Below, one piece after another: positions 50,749 to 59,623 of a stretch of 64,000 bases of DNA. Below the pieces are notes generated by a model that saw only the letters and a program-made list of their open reading frames with translations, was not told the DNA's origin and searched no databases. The stretch comes from Candidatus Bathyarchaeia archaeon (GTDB lineage Archaea; Thermoproteota; Bathyarchaeia; Bathyarchaeales; Bathyarchaeaceae). The translations under genes were made by a program, and so were the position numbers. The first letter of the stretch is position 1. Each line of letters opens with the position of its first letter. Location of the stretch: NCBI GenBank assembly GCA_035283685.1, contig DATETJ010000002.1, positions 547,362-611,361 of the forward strand, given 5' to 3'.

Positions 50749-53073
50749 GTGCAAAATCTCAAAAGAACCTTACTACTGCTGTCTTTAGCCTCAATGTTGA
50801 CGTTTTCATTGATGCTGCCGAGTCTGGTCGAAGCACAGCAACAGCCATTGTTCAAAGTTACTTTAATTGCTCCCGGAAACGCTAACCTGGTAAGGAGACA
50901 ATGGGGACAGATATTCGCCAATTCCCTGCAGCAATTGGGGATCGATGCTCGAGTTGTGTTTCTTGGCTGGACTGCGGTGTTCGATCGTGTGTTCACTCCA
51001 CCCCTTGACATAGTCGGCAAAACATGGGACCAAGGCGGCTTCGACATACAGTTGGTCGGCTGGACACCTGGGTTGCTCCCTGAGCCTAGACAGGGTTACT
51101 ATGGAGGGGATCCAGGGTTCTTTGCGCCTACGGGGCAGAATTACCTCCTATGGAATAACTCTAGAAGCAACGATCTCTTGGACACGTTTATCACATCAAC
51201 TAATGTTACAATTCAAGAGCAGAGCTTGCAAGAATGGCAGTCAGTGTATTTCGAGGACGTCCCTGCTTCGCAGATATTCTACGATGAGCGTCCGGCGCTC
51301 ATAACGCCTGAAGTCAAAGGTTATGACTGGATCTACTTTAACGCTCAGATTAACCCGGAATTTCTCTACACCAACGAAACGTCACCCAAAACACGGCTCG
51401 TCTTCGCTTCGACTGGAGAAATCGAGTCCTTGATTCCGCCTTTGTCAAACTCATGGTATGACACCATAATAACCTCTCCAATCTTCGGCGGACTTGTTCA
51501 AGTTAACAATGAAAGGGAATTTATCCCTGCTCTGCTAACCGATTGGAATCACAGCGCCGACAACGTCAAATGGACACTAAACCTCAGACCTGGTGTCAAA
51601 TGGCATGACGATTACGACTTTACTGCAGATGACGTGGTGTTTTCTCTATGGGCACTCATGAATGCTAACACTGGCTCTCAGTTCGTAGGCTACTTCCAAA
51701 GCGTCTTTGGAGACAGCGTCGACTTCAAATGGGAAAACACAACAACAACAACCCTTGGCAGCGGCACAAGAAAAGGAACCATCAACGCAACAAGCACTTA
51801 CAGAGTAGACTTCTCACTTCCTGAGTTGACCGGGGGCAAACCCTTTGGCTACATCTACCCGTATCTCTTAGCTTTCGGAAACAACATCATTCCGTATCAC
51901 ATCTTCAGCAATATACCAACTGCTGATTGGACTAGCAGCGTCTTCAACACAGGTGAAGGATCAACGGTCGTGCCCGGAGTCGGCACCTATTACGGGCCTG
52001 TGGGAACAGGACCATACAAGTGGATTGAATTCGACTCCACAGCACAGCTTGTCCATCTTCAAAAGTTCGACCAGTATTGGAATAAGACAGCCTTGGAAAA
52101 CGAGGGACGATACGAAGTTGTAGACTACTACATCAGGTTCATCGCGGATAAAACTGCAGCAATCGCGGCATTGAAGAACAACGAGGTTGACATGCTGGAC
52201 CCGAACTATCAAATGCACACTGAAGTCATAACTCCTGGAACAATAGATTCATCATGGGCAACCATTTTCAACCTTGAAGGTGCAGGCAGACAGGAAATCG
52301 GTTACAACATGCGACATCCAATCTTTGGAACTGGCGTTGACACGCCGTTGGGCAAGGCTACCCCGTCAAGAGCTGCTGAGGCAGCAAGATACGTGAGACA
52401 AGCTTTTGACTACGCTGTTCCGAGACAATTAATCATAGATAACCTGCTCTCTGGGTTCGGAGACCCTGGAGTAACGCCGATGTTGCCAACTCAACCATAT
52501 TATAACGCTTCAATCACTTCAAGACCGTACGATTTGACCAAAGCTAGAGAACTGTTGCAGAAAGCCGGCTACACCGTTCCTGGTCCACCACTTCCGCCAA
52601 CGCTTCCAGAATTCATCCTTGGAATGTCCACAGTGGTTTCAGGCTATTTCCCAAAGACTGGAACTCCGCTCGCTAGCAGAGAACTCCAATTGATGGAAGC
52701 GAAGAACAACGCAACATACAACTCAACATCTCTAATGATTGGACAAACAACCACTGACTTGGCAGGCTGGTACAGCTTCACAGTGACACCTACAGCCACA
52801 GGGGTATTCTACTACTACTTGTTCGATCGTCAAGCCTCAGCTGGAGGAGAATGGACATACCTTAGATCGCTGAATGTATCCTCAGTAAGCGACCTCTTCG
52901 CGCCGTTCAACGAAGACATAGTGGACCTAACAGACGAAGTGGGAGACCTGACAGACCAGGTTGGCGCATTACAAGGCTCAGTGCAAACATTGACTTACGT
53001 GGCAGCCATAGCGATAGTCATAGCCGTTGTGATAGGGTTCATCAACTTCTGGATGATGCGAAAAAGGCCATAA
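50749..53073 (+). CDS. Family 5 peptide-binding protein, apparently circularly permuted
   Basis: 774 residues from a GTG start with a signal peptide (about 1-28). The order is unusual. Residues about 33-205 (KVTLIAPGNANLVRRQWGQI, QQLGIDARVVFLGW, FDIQLVGWTP) look like the C-terminal lobe of an SBP_bac_5 protein. Then from about 215 the canonical N-terminal lobe begins (TGEIESLIPP, PALLTDWN, WTLNLRPGVKWHD) and runs to ARELLQKAGYTVPG near 600, where the C-terminal lobe would normally follow. A further beta domain, a short heptad-repeat linker and a membrane anchor with basic end (FWMMRKRP) complete it. It captures peptides for OppBCDF, divergently encoded. Confidence 0.88.
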   Translation: MQNLKRTLLLLSLASMLTFSLMLPSLVEAQQQPLFKVTLIAPGNANLVRRQWGQIFANSLQQLGIDARVVFLGWTAVFDRVFTPPLDIVGKTWDQGGFDIQLVGWTPGLLPEPRQGYYGGDPGFFAPTGQNYLLWNNSRSNDLLDTFITSTNVTIQEQSLQEWQSVYFEDVPASQIFYDERPALITPEVKGYDWIYFNAQINPEFLYTNETSPKTRLVFASTGEIESLIPPLSNSWYDTIITSPIFGGLVQVNNEREFIPALLTDWNHSADNVKWTLNLRPGVKWHDDYDFTADDVVFSLWALMNANTGSQFVGYFQSVFGDSVDFKWENTTTTTLGSGTRKGTINATSTYRVDFSLPELTGGKPFGYIYPYLLAFGNNIIPYHIFSNIPTADWTSSVFNTGEGSTVVPGVGTYYGPVGTGPYKWIEFDSTAQLVHLQKFDQYWNKTALENEGRYEVVDYYIRFIADKTAAIAALKNNEVDMLDPNYQMHTEVITPGTIDSSWATIFNLEGAGRQEIGYNMRHPIFGTGVDTPLGKATPSRAAEAARYVRQAFDYAVPRQLIIDNLLSGFGDPGVTPMLPTQPYYNASITSRPYDLTKARELLQKAGYTVPGPPLPPTLPEFILGMSTVVSGYFPKTGTPLASRELQLMEAKNNATYNSTSLMIGQTTTDLAGWYSFTVTPTATGVFYYYLFDRQASAGGEWTYLRSLNVSSVSDLFAPFNEDIVDLTDEVGDLTDQVGALQGSVQTLTYVAAIAIVIAVVIGFINFWMMRKRP

Positions 53074-53095
53074 TAGGCCTATTACCCATTTTTTT
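53071..53095 (+). terminator. Palindrome plus T run after the binding-protein gene
   Basis: TAATAGGCCTATTA (53071-53084) is a perfect 14-base palindrome that begins at the stop codon. Seven T residues follow at 53089-53095. This is a strong terminator candidate by any mechanism. Confidence 0.55.
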
Positions 53096-53125
53096 GTTTC
53101 TTCATTCTCAAACTCAGGTATGAGT

Positions 53126-53500
53126 CTAAAGAAAAAGCGCGAAGCCAACAGATTCCAATAGCAGGAAAACTCCGACTAAGATGTACAAGTTAGCCCTAGC
53201 TTCGCTCTTCTTGTGTTTTTCAGCTGACCATTTCTCCTTGGAACGAAAGAAATACTCCCTAATTTTAGTTGGGAAAATTGACGTCGACATGGCCACAGCG
53301 CCCCCCGTCAGAAACACAAGGGCGGATTCCAAGAGCAAGAGAACTGCCAAAAAATCCTTTCTGACCGGCACAATGAGGCTGGCACTCTGGAGAAGCATCC
53401 AAATCGCCAAAAGGATAAAATCAATGATTAGGATTAGGCCGTTGACTCTTAAAGCCCAGAGTACCGCTTCCCACCAGTTTGAAGCCATGGTCGTCATCAA
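53126..53500 (-). CDS. Small membrane protein with three to four helices
   Basis: 124 residues: hydrophobic segments at about 19-38, 46-70 and 104-123, with a basic loop (REYFFRSKEKWSAEKHKKSEAR) between the last two. No family recognised. It is 53 bp downstream of the universal stress protein gene on the same strand, so the two may be co-transcribed. Confidence 0.6.
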   Translation of the reverse strand: MMTTMASNWWEAVLWALRVNGLILIIDFILLAIWMLLQSASLIVPVRKDFLAVLLLLESALVFLTGGAVAMSTSIFPTKIREYFFRSKEKWSAEKHKKSEARANLYILVGVFLLLESVGFALFL

Positions 53501-53553
53501 GAAACCGAGTTCGACGGTCTTTTATCTCTTTTCTCGTTCCAGACGCAAAGATT

Positions 53554-54408
53554 TCATCTAGCGATCAGGACTGAACAACGTGAATGATGGGCAACGTCAT
53601 CGCTTACGCTGCCTAACAAAAATCTTTTCGCGCGACTCAAGCCTCTGCTTCCAACGACAATAAGGTCAAAATTCTCTTTATTCGCGAGTTCGATGATTCC
53701 TTCAGCCGGATTTCCAAACTCCAACCTCTGCCTTGCATCAACTCCTTTAAGCTCAGCAGCGGCCTGTAACAAGATGCGTTTTCCAAGCTTTTGAGCAATT
53801 GCAGGTTTAGGTTCGAAAAGGCGGCGCTCCTGCACATTCACAACTGTGATTTCGGCGTCCAGCTTCTGAGCCAGATGAACAGCATGTTTGAGACCTATCT
53901 GGGCTTTCTCGGAACCGTCAAAACCGACAAGGATCTTAGAAATACTGCTTTTTTCTTTGACAACCAAGACCGAGCACTCGGCATGTCTCGATATTTTCTC
54001 AGCTGTACTTCCCAGTGAATAGAGTTCTGCTTCTGTTTCCCCACGGGTCCCCGCAATGATCAGATCAAATTTCTCCTTTGCAGCTAAAGTGATGATGTTC
54101 TCCGCCGGATCGCCATGCGCCAATCTAGCCTCTATTTTAACGCCTTCTTCCTGAAACAACGCTTGAGTGTTCTTCAGAACATCTTCTCCCTTGGTGACAA
54201 ACCACTCTGAGACCTCGCTTAGAACAGCTTTCGGAATATCTGTAGGTGTTTTGGCACCGAGGTCCAAAAGCTGTTCAGGAACGGCGTGGACCGCTGTGAC
54301 CTTTGACTGGAATTTCTTGGCGAACATCACAGAGAGTTCTTCAGCTTGAAGGCTGGTTTCTGAACCATCAACAGCTAAGAGAATCTTCTGAAAAAAGCTT
54401 TTTGGCAC
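53554..54408 (-). CDS. Tandem universal stress protein (two UspA domains)
   Basis: 284 residues from GTG at 54408. Two UspA domains of about 140 residues each: the first begins KILLAVDGSETS and ends with GTRGETEAELYSLGSTAEKI; the second begins KILVGFDGSEKA and ends with VGSRGLSRAKRFLLGSVSDDV. Both have the ATP-binding G-x2-G-x9-G-S/T signature, so the protein should bind ATP in each half. General stress role; target unknown. Confidence 0.92.
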   Translation of the reverse strand: MPKSFFQKILLAVDGSETSLQAEELSVMFAKKFQSKVTAVHAVPEQLLDLGAKTPTDIPKAVLSEVSEWFVTKGEDVLKNTQALFQEEGVKIEARLAHGDPAENIITLAAKEKFDLIIAGTRGETEAELYSLGSTAEKISRHAECSVLVVKEKSSISKILVGFDGSEKAQIGLKHAVHLAQKLDAEITVVNVQERRLFEPKPAIAQKLGKRILLQAAAELKGVDARQRLEFGNPAEGIIELANKENFDLIVVGSRGLSRAKRFLLGSVSDDVAHHSRCSVLIAR

Positions 54409-54528
54409 GTTGCCTCACCCTGAAGCAACATCTGTAGCAAGTTTGATTTAACCCTAGCGAACGCCTTTCTGGTTCGATCGTTCAAACGGGTTCTACATAG
54501 AAGAGGTGGAAACGAAAAAAGCGAATGG

Positions 54529-55065
54529 TCATCCTGCGGTTGTTTCAAAGTTTATGATCGAGAAAACATCGTATTTGTTGCCTAAAGCTTCTCTCCCGTG
54601 GAGGTAGCCCAATTCTATCAGGAAGCCTATGCCAACGATTTTGCCGCCGAGTTTCTCGACAAGTTCAGCGTTAGCTTTAATCGTGCCGCCTGTGGCAAGC
54701 AGATCATCGATAAGTAAGACTTTTTGACCTGGCTTGACAGCGTCCTCGTGCATTTCTATGGTGTCTGCTTCATATTCCTTCTTGTACGTCAGACTGACCG
54801 CTTTGTACGGTAATTTTCCCTTCTTCCGTATCGGAACGAAGCCAGCTCCGAGCTCGTAGGCTAGTGCGCCTCCAATTATAAAGCCTCGTGCCTCACTCGA
54901 CACCACAACGTCAACGTGTTTACCTCTGTAGTGACTAGCCAGCTTCCTGATGCATTCTTTGAAGGCATCTTTGTCTTTGAGGAGGGTGGTTATGTCCCAG
55001 AAGACGACGCCTTTGAACTCAGGTATTCTCCTAATCTTCGATTTGAGGTCCATTCGCTTCACCAT
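54529..55065 (-). CDS. apt: Adenine phosphoribosyltransferase
   Basis: 178 residues from ATG at 55065; longer frames overlap the MTA phosphorylase gene. The PRPP-binding motif VLLIDDLLATGGT is clear (about 118-130), preceded by SSEARGFIIGGALAYEL and RKKGKLPYK, which identify adenine PRTase. It turns adenine into AMP. The MTA phosphorylase gene directly upstream releases adenine, so the two form a salvage pair. Confidence 0.93.
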   Translation of the reverse strand: MVKRMDLKSKIRRIPEFKGVVFWDITTLLKDKDAFKECIRKLASHYRGKHVDVVVSSEARGFIIGGALAYELGAGFVPIRKKGKLPYKAVSLTYKKEYEADTIEMHEDAVKPGQKVLLIDDLLATGGTIKANAELVEKLGGKIVGIGFLIELGYLHGREALGNKYDVFSIINFETTAG

Positions 55066-55079
55066 TTCTGGTTGTATTC

Positions 55080-55865
55080 CTAAACCAACGCGTTCTTCAG
55101 CGCGTGTCCACATTCGCACGTCCTTTCTTTAGGCAATGCCGCTATGGTTTCCGTGATTAGCATTTTGATTTTTTCAATATTCTGTTTCATGGTTTTCGCG
55201 ACTTCTTCCGCGTTGACTGGCTGGTCTTTCCATACGTCGTAGTCGGTGACGGTCGCGATGCAAGCGTAGCATATCTCGGCTTCTCGAGCTAGTACGCATT
55301 CGGGCACGAGAGTCATGCCGATTATGTCTGCGCCCCAGCCTCTATGCATCTCGGATTCTGCTTTTGTTGAGAATCTTGGGCCTTCAATGCACACGTACGT
55401 TCCGGTTTTGTGGAAGCGGATTTTCATGTCTTCAGCTGTCTTTACAAGTATGCCTCTCAATTGGGGGCACATGGGATCGGCTACGGATATGTGACACACT
55501 TGTTTTCCTGTGTAGAGCGATTGTTCTCGCTTAGTTGTTCTGTCAATGAACTGGTCAACAATGACCGTGTCGCCTGGGCTGTACTCCTCTTTAAGTGAGC
55601 CGACGGCTGACGGCGCCAATATCCGTTCGACGCCCAACTTCTTCAACGCGTATATGTTAGCTCGGGCGTTGATGTCAGTTGGCCTTATAGTGTGTTTTCT
55701 TCCGTGACGTGGAATGAAAGCGATTTTTCTGCCCTTTAGTTCGCCTACTGCGATTGCATCTGAAGGTGCACCGTAGGGTGTGCGTAGTCTTATTTCTTTG
55801 ACGTTTTTGAGCAGTTTTGGGTCGTAGACGCCTGTTCCGCCGATGATGCCGATTTCTGCGTGCAT
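55080..55865 (-). CDS. mtnP: S-methyl-5'-thioadenosine phosphorylase
   Basis: 261 residues. Motifs: IGIIGGTGVYDPK at the start, PRHGRKHTIRPTDINARANI (phosphate and sugar contacts), GPRFSTKAESEMHR and IGMTLVPECVLAREAEI, then TDYDVWK with its Asp, which prefers 6-aminopurines. It splits methylthioadenosine into adenine and methylthioribose-1-phosphate. It ends 14 bp before apt. Confidence 0.94.
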   Translation of the reverse strand: MHAEIGIIGGTGVYDPKLLKNVKEIRLRTPYGAPSDAIAVGELKGRKIAFIPRHGRKHTIRPTDINARANIYALKKLGVERILAPSAVGSLKEEYSPGDTVIVDQFIDRTTKREQSLYTGKQVCHISVADPMCPQLRGILVKTAEDMKIRFHKTGTYVCIEGPRFSTKAESEMHRGWGADIIGMTLVPECVLAREAEICYACIATVTDYDVWKDQPVNAEEVAKTMKQNIEKIKMLITETIAALPKERTCECGHALKNALV

Positions 55866-55920
55866 GGTGGATTTTTACTGAATGGCTATGCTAATAAGAA
55901 TAACGGACTGCGCTGCTGTT

Positions 55921-55964
55921 CAGTTTGTTATCAACTCCCACTTACCTTCAGTAATACTAACAAG
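55921..55964 (-). repeat. Degenerate hairpin module B
   Basis: TTCAGTTTGTTATCAACTC followed by AGTAATACTAAC resembles module B in the orientation seen at 31757-31800 and 34450-34488, with several substitutions. Located between the MTA phosphorylase gene and the regulator gene. Confidence 0.4.
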
Positions 55965-56012
55965 TTCAAGAAAAAGCCCAGAGCAGTTTCTTTTTGGGTT
56001 CCTGAGCGTTGA

Positions 56013-56966
56013 CTAGTCCTTTCTTAACGATAGGGGAGAGCTTTTTCTTTCTTCCAGCACTAATGTTGTATGTGTGTCTATGACGTCTCTTGAATCATAA
56101 AGTCTCAGAAGGAAAGAATTGTAATCCGACACATCCTTCACTCTCACCGTGGCTAACAGCCCATATTCCTCGCCTGTTCGATAGAGGTCAATTATCTCGG
56201 GCATCGAAGCTAGAAACTCTCGTGCAACCGCGTCGTAAACGTTTGGGTTCACCTTGATTCTGGCAATGAATTTGGTCGGCAATCCTATTTTGGCGTGGTC
56301 CATTTTGAGTGTATGTCGAAGGATTACGCCCTTTTTCTCCAAGCGCGACAGCCTGTTGAAGACCGCAGGTTGGGAAATAGCAACGCCAAAATGGCGCAAT
56401 CGTTTACTAAGCTCGACTGTTGAAATAGGCAGTGGCGACTTCGCATATGCCGCTTGATTGAGAAGGATCTCAAGCAGCTTCAGGTCCACATCGTCAACTT
56501 TGAGAGACTCTTCCTTCTCCGTTTGAAGGGGAACCCCGGATTCTTTGAAGATTTTTATTGCGTTCACAACTCTGTACTTCTTGAAGTAACTTCTGCCCAT
56601 AGCGTCATCTACTCTCTTCAAAATCCTGCTAAAATGCTCATCATCGACTAGCCTAAACCTGCCAAAGAGCGAGAATTCTCCGGCGATTCCATCTAACAGA
56701 TCGCAAGAAGCTGTTTCTCCCAGCATCTTTGCAAGCCACGGCTCATGCGGGTTGGTCTTCAACTCAAAAAAGACTGTGCGCCCAATCCCTGAGAGCCTAG
56801 GATCGACAACAATCATTGATCCTAAGATAATACCATCAGCAAAAAGCCTTTCAACTCTGTCTTTGACGGCAAAACGGGACAACTTGGATTTCCTACTGAT
56901 TTCAGTCAACGATGTTCGACTGTTTTCAAGTAGAATCTGAATGATAAGCTGGTCATACCGGTCCAT
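56013..56966 (-). CDS. Double Lrp/AsnC-type regulator
   Basis: 317 residues in two halves, each with an HTH. First: DQLIIQILLENSRTSLTEISRKSKLSRFAVKDRV-type wording at about 4-38. Second: LKLLEILLNQ...PISTVELSKRLRHF...QPAVFNRLSRLEKKG at about 162-212. Each HTH is followed by a ligand-type domain. The fusion could act as a pseudo-dimer. It is divergent from the SAH hydrolase gene, with 124 bp between, so it may control that gene or respond to methionine-cycle compounds (inference). Confidence 0.78.
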   Translation of the reverse strand: MDRYDQLIIQILLENSRTSLTEISRKSKLSRFAVKDRVERLFADGIILGSMIVVDPRLSGIGRTVFFELKTNPHEPWLAKMLGETASCDLLDGIAGEFSLFGRFRLVDDEHFSRILKRVDDAMGRSYFKKYRVVNAIKIFKESGVPLQTEKEESLKVDDVDLKLLEILLNQAAYAKSPLPISTVELSKRLRHFGVAISQPAVFNRLSRLEKKGVILRHTLKMDHAKIGLPTKFIARIKVNPNVYDAVAREFLASMPEIIDLYRTGEEYGLLATVRVKDVSDYNSFLLRLYDSRDVIDTHTTLVLEERKSSPLSLRKD

Positions 56967-57090
56967 TTGCCCTCACACCTCATTTTGAATAAATTGTTAC
57001 CGTCAACGGCTATCACTAAACGGTTTATAACCAGATCGGAAAAGATATAAATATTTCGTGATATAACGATGAAAACCAGTGAAACACAAA

Positions 57091-58344
57091 ATGGAGTTCA
57101 AAGTTAAAGATTTGTCACTGGCTGAGCAGGGCAATCTTCTCATAGAATGGGCTTCAGCTCACATGCCCGTTTTGAATCAGATCAAACAGCGATTTGAGAA
57201 ACAAAAACCATTGAAAGGGGCTGTCCTCGGCGCTTGCCTGCATGTCACTAAGGAAACAGCAGTTCTTGTTCAAACGTTGAAGGCAGGCGGAGCGAGAATT
57301 GCGTTGTGCGGTTCCAACCCCCTGTCCACTCAGGACGAGGTGGCTGCTGCATTGGCTAAGATGGGCGTGAACGTCTATGCTTGGCGTGGCGAAACGACAG
57401 ACGAATACTACTGGTGCGTCAACAAGGTAATCGATCACAAACCAATAATCACGTTGGACGACGGCGCCGACCTAGTAGGCACTCTGCATTCCAAGCGCAC
57501 AGAAGTCATGAAAGCTGTTAAAGGAGGCACCGAAGAGACAACCACAGGCGTAGTGCGCTTAAGAGCAATGGAAAAAGCGAAAGCCCTCAGATACCCAATC
57601 ATTGCAGTAAATGATGCCTACACAAAGTATCTCTTCGACAACCGCTACGGCACGGGACAAAGCACAATAGACGGCATACTCCGCGCCACCAACGTACTGT
57701 TAGCAGGCAAGAACTTTGTGGTGTGCGGGTACGGTTGGGGCGGACGCGGCTTAGCCGCAAGAGCCCGAGGCATGGGTGCACATGTAATCGTGACCGAGGT
57801 AAACCCCGTAAGAGCGTTGGAGGCAGCGATGGACGGCTTTCAAGTCATGTCATTGAGTGAAGCCGCAGCAGCGGGCGACATATTTGTAACAGTCACAGGC
57901 GACACCAGCATCGTCAGAAAGGAGCACATGACAAAAATGAAAGACGGCGCTGTACTTGCCAACAGTGGGCATTTCAACGTGGAAATTAACATTCCAGACC
58001 TTGAAAGCCTTGCTGTCTCGAAGCGGACGCTTCGTCCAAACCTTGAGGAATACCAGTTGAAAAGCGGCAGGAAACTGTATCTTCTGGCTGAAGGACGGCT
58101 AGTGAACCTTGCCTCTGCTGAAGGTCATCCGTCAGAAGTCATGGACATGTCTTTCGCTAATCAAGCGCTGTGCGCGGAATACTTGATGAAAGCAAAGAAG
58201 CTTGAGACCAAAGTGCACAATGTACCCAAGGAAATCGACGACACGGTGGCAACGTTAAAACTGAAATCCATGAACATAAAGATCGACACACTCACACAGG
58301 AACAAAGGAAGTACATTGCCTCTTGGGAAGAAGGAACTATCTGA
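57091..58344 (+). CDS. ahcY: S-adenosylhomocysteine hydrolase
   Basis: About 417 residues from ATG at 57091; a GTG at 57079 is in frame and equally possible, since the TATA box (AGATATAAATA near 57044) places the transcript start between 57070 and 57080. Motifs: [30 protein letters not shown], and NAD-binding [15 protein letters not shown]. The C-terminal dimer helix is slightly short compared with eukaryotic forms, as in archaea. It splits SAH into adenosine and homocysteine. With mtnP and apt it completes methyl-cycle and adenine salvage in this region. Confidence 0.95.
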   Translation: MEFKVKDLSLAEQGNLLIEWASAHMPVLNQIKQRFEKQKPLKGAVLGACLHVTKETAVLVQTLKAGGARIALCGSNPLSTQDEVAAALAKMGVNVYAWRGETTDEYYWCVNKVIDHKPIITLDDGADLVGTLHSKRTEVMKAVKGGTEETTTGVVRLRAMEKAKALRYPIIAVNDAYTKYLFDNRYGTGQSTIDGILRATNVLLAGKNFVVCGYGWGGRGLAARARGMGAHVIVTEVNPVRALEAAMDGFQVMSLSEAAAAGDIFVTVTGDTSIVRKEHMTKMKDGAVLANSGHFNVEINIPDLESLAVSKRTLRPNLEEYQLKSGRKLYLLAEGRLVNLASAEGHPSEVMDMSFANQALCAEYLMKAKKLETKVHNVPKEIDDTVATLKLKSMNIKIDTLTQEQRKYIASWEEGTI

Positions 58345-58409
58345 TTTTTAACAATAAACCTTATAATAGGGTTGTTTTCTAAACATGGCTAAATTGGTGG
58401 TGAAAATTT

Positions 58410-58730
58410 ATGAGCAAAGATCAAGCGATAGGCGGATTAATCTTTATCGTTTGCGTAGTCCTCATAATAGGGTACATCGCGGGCATGTTTTTCTATGATC
58501 CCTACATCAAGAAAAACCTAATCGACTTGGGGGGACTTGATGTTCGATATTGGCTTGTCGCAACTCCAGTGCTGATAGCCTTCGTCGCAGTGTTAGGCAT
58601 CGGCGCGTGGATCGGCTGGACAATGGCTACAACTCCGCCTCCGAAACCCATTGAAGAAATAGAAGCTGAAGAGAAGAAAGAAGAGGAAAAGCCGGAAGGA
58701 GAAGCTAAGGCGGCAGAGAAAAAGAAGTAA
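58410..58730 (+). CDS. Small two-helix membrane protein with acidic-basic tail
   Basis: 106 residues from an ATG with GGTGGTG 7 bases upstream and a TATA box (CTTATAATAG near 58359). Two membrane helices (about 7-27 and 45-70) and a charged tail rich in Glu, Lys and Ala (about 78-106). Similar small proteins accompany housekeeping genes in archaea, but I know no function. Same strand as ahcY, 65 bp downstream, with its own promoter. Confidence 0.7.
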   Translation: MSKDQAIGGLIFIVCVVLIIGYIAGMFFYDPYIKKNLIDLGGLDVRYWLVATPVLIAFVAVLGIGAWIGWTMATTPPPKPIEEIEAEEKKEEEKPEGEAKAAEKKK

Positions 58731-58796
58731 TGACCAGCGAAAACCGCCTCCTCCAACTTCCCCATTGTGTGTCTTTTCTGCAGAGGTGATTCCCAG

Positions 58797-59552
58797 TTGG
58801 GCGATGTCAAAGGCTTGGTCTTGTGCGGTGGACCGGGCACTCGACTACGTCCCATCACATATTATTTCAACAAGGCTCTTATCCCCATCGGGTTGAAACA
58901 GAAGCCGCTGCTCGAATACGTTGTTAGACTGCTCAAGTTTCACGGCGTCGACGACCTAGCCTTCCTGGTGGACTACAAGGCTGAGCAAATTGTAAACTAT
59001 TTTGACAATGGTTCAAGGTTCGACGTTAAAATCTCGTATATACGAGATATGCCTGAGCTCAAGGGCACCGCTGGTTCAGTGCTTAACGCTTTCAAACAAG
59101 GATTCGCAAGCCCGAGCGACACGTTGTTGGTTTATTATGGCGACATTGTCACAACTATGGATCTGAAGAAGCTTCTTGACTTTCACAGGCTTAAGAAAGC
59201 TGTGGCAACTATTGCTTTAGCGTCAGGCTTCACTGTTAGAGTCGGCTTGGCTGACGTTGACAGCGACAGCAAACTGCTGGGCTTCGAGGAAAAGCCCAAG
59301 TTGGACAAACCTGTTAGCATCGGAATCATGGTTCTCGAAAGCGAAACCCTCAAGACCATTGAAGCGCTTTTTCCGAAGAAGCGTGGAGTCGATCTTATGG
59401 GCGACGTTGTCCCCAACCTTGTTCAAAGCGGAGCGCCAATTTACGGCTATCTGTCAGATGCATTTTGGTATGATGTGGGCAGCACAGAAGCTTACGAAAA
59501 GCTCGACCACCAGTTTTTAGAGAAATCGCTCGACTTCCTGTTCAAAAAGTGA
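58797..59552 (+). CDS. Sugar-phosphate nucleotidyltransferase
   Basis: 251 residues from TTG at 58797, fixed by GAGGTGA 7 bases upstream; an in-frame ATG at 58767 gives an odd N-terminus with two Cys. The pyrophosphorylase motif VLCGGPGTRLRPIT is followed by NKALIPIG (the usual P-K-P/ALIPV Lys). YYGDIVTTMD holds the metal Asp and FWYDVGSTEAY the sugar-binding end. Likely makes a UDP-, GDP- or dTDP-sugar. No glycan cluster is next to it. Confidence 0.9.
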   Translation: MGDVKGLVLCGGPGTRLRPITYYFNKALIPIGLKQKPLLEYVVRLLKFHGVDDLAFLVDYKAEQIVNYFDNGSRFDVKISYIRDMPELKGTAGSVLNAFKQGFASPSDTLLVYYGDIVTTMDLKKLLDFHRLKKAVATIALASGFTVRVGLADVDSDSKLLGFEEKPKLDKPVSIGIMVLESETLKTIEALFPKKRGVDLMGDVVPNLVQSGAPIYGYLSDAFWYDVGSTEAYEKLDHQFLEKSLDFLFKK

Positions 59553-59623
59553 AGCCTCTCCCAGTTTTCGATGTTTAAAAGTTAATAGTCGAAAATCCTC
59601 ATTTGTGGTGTGGAAGCCCAGTT

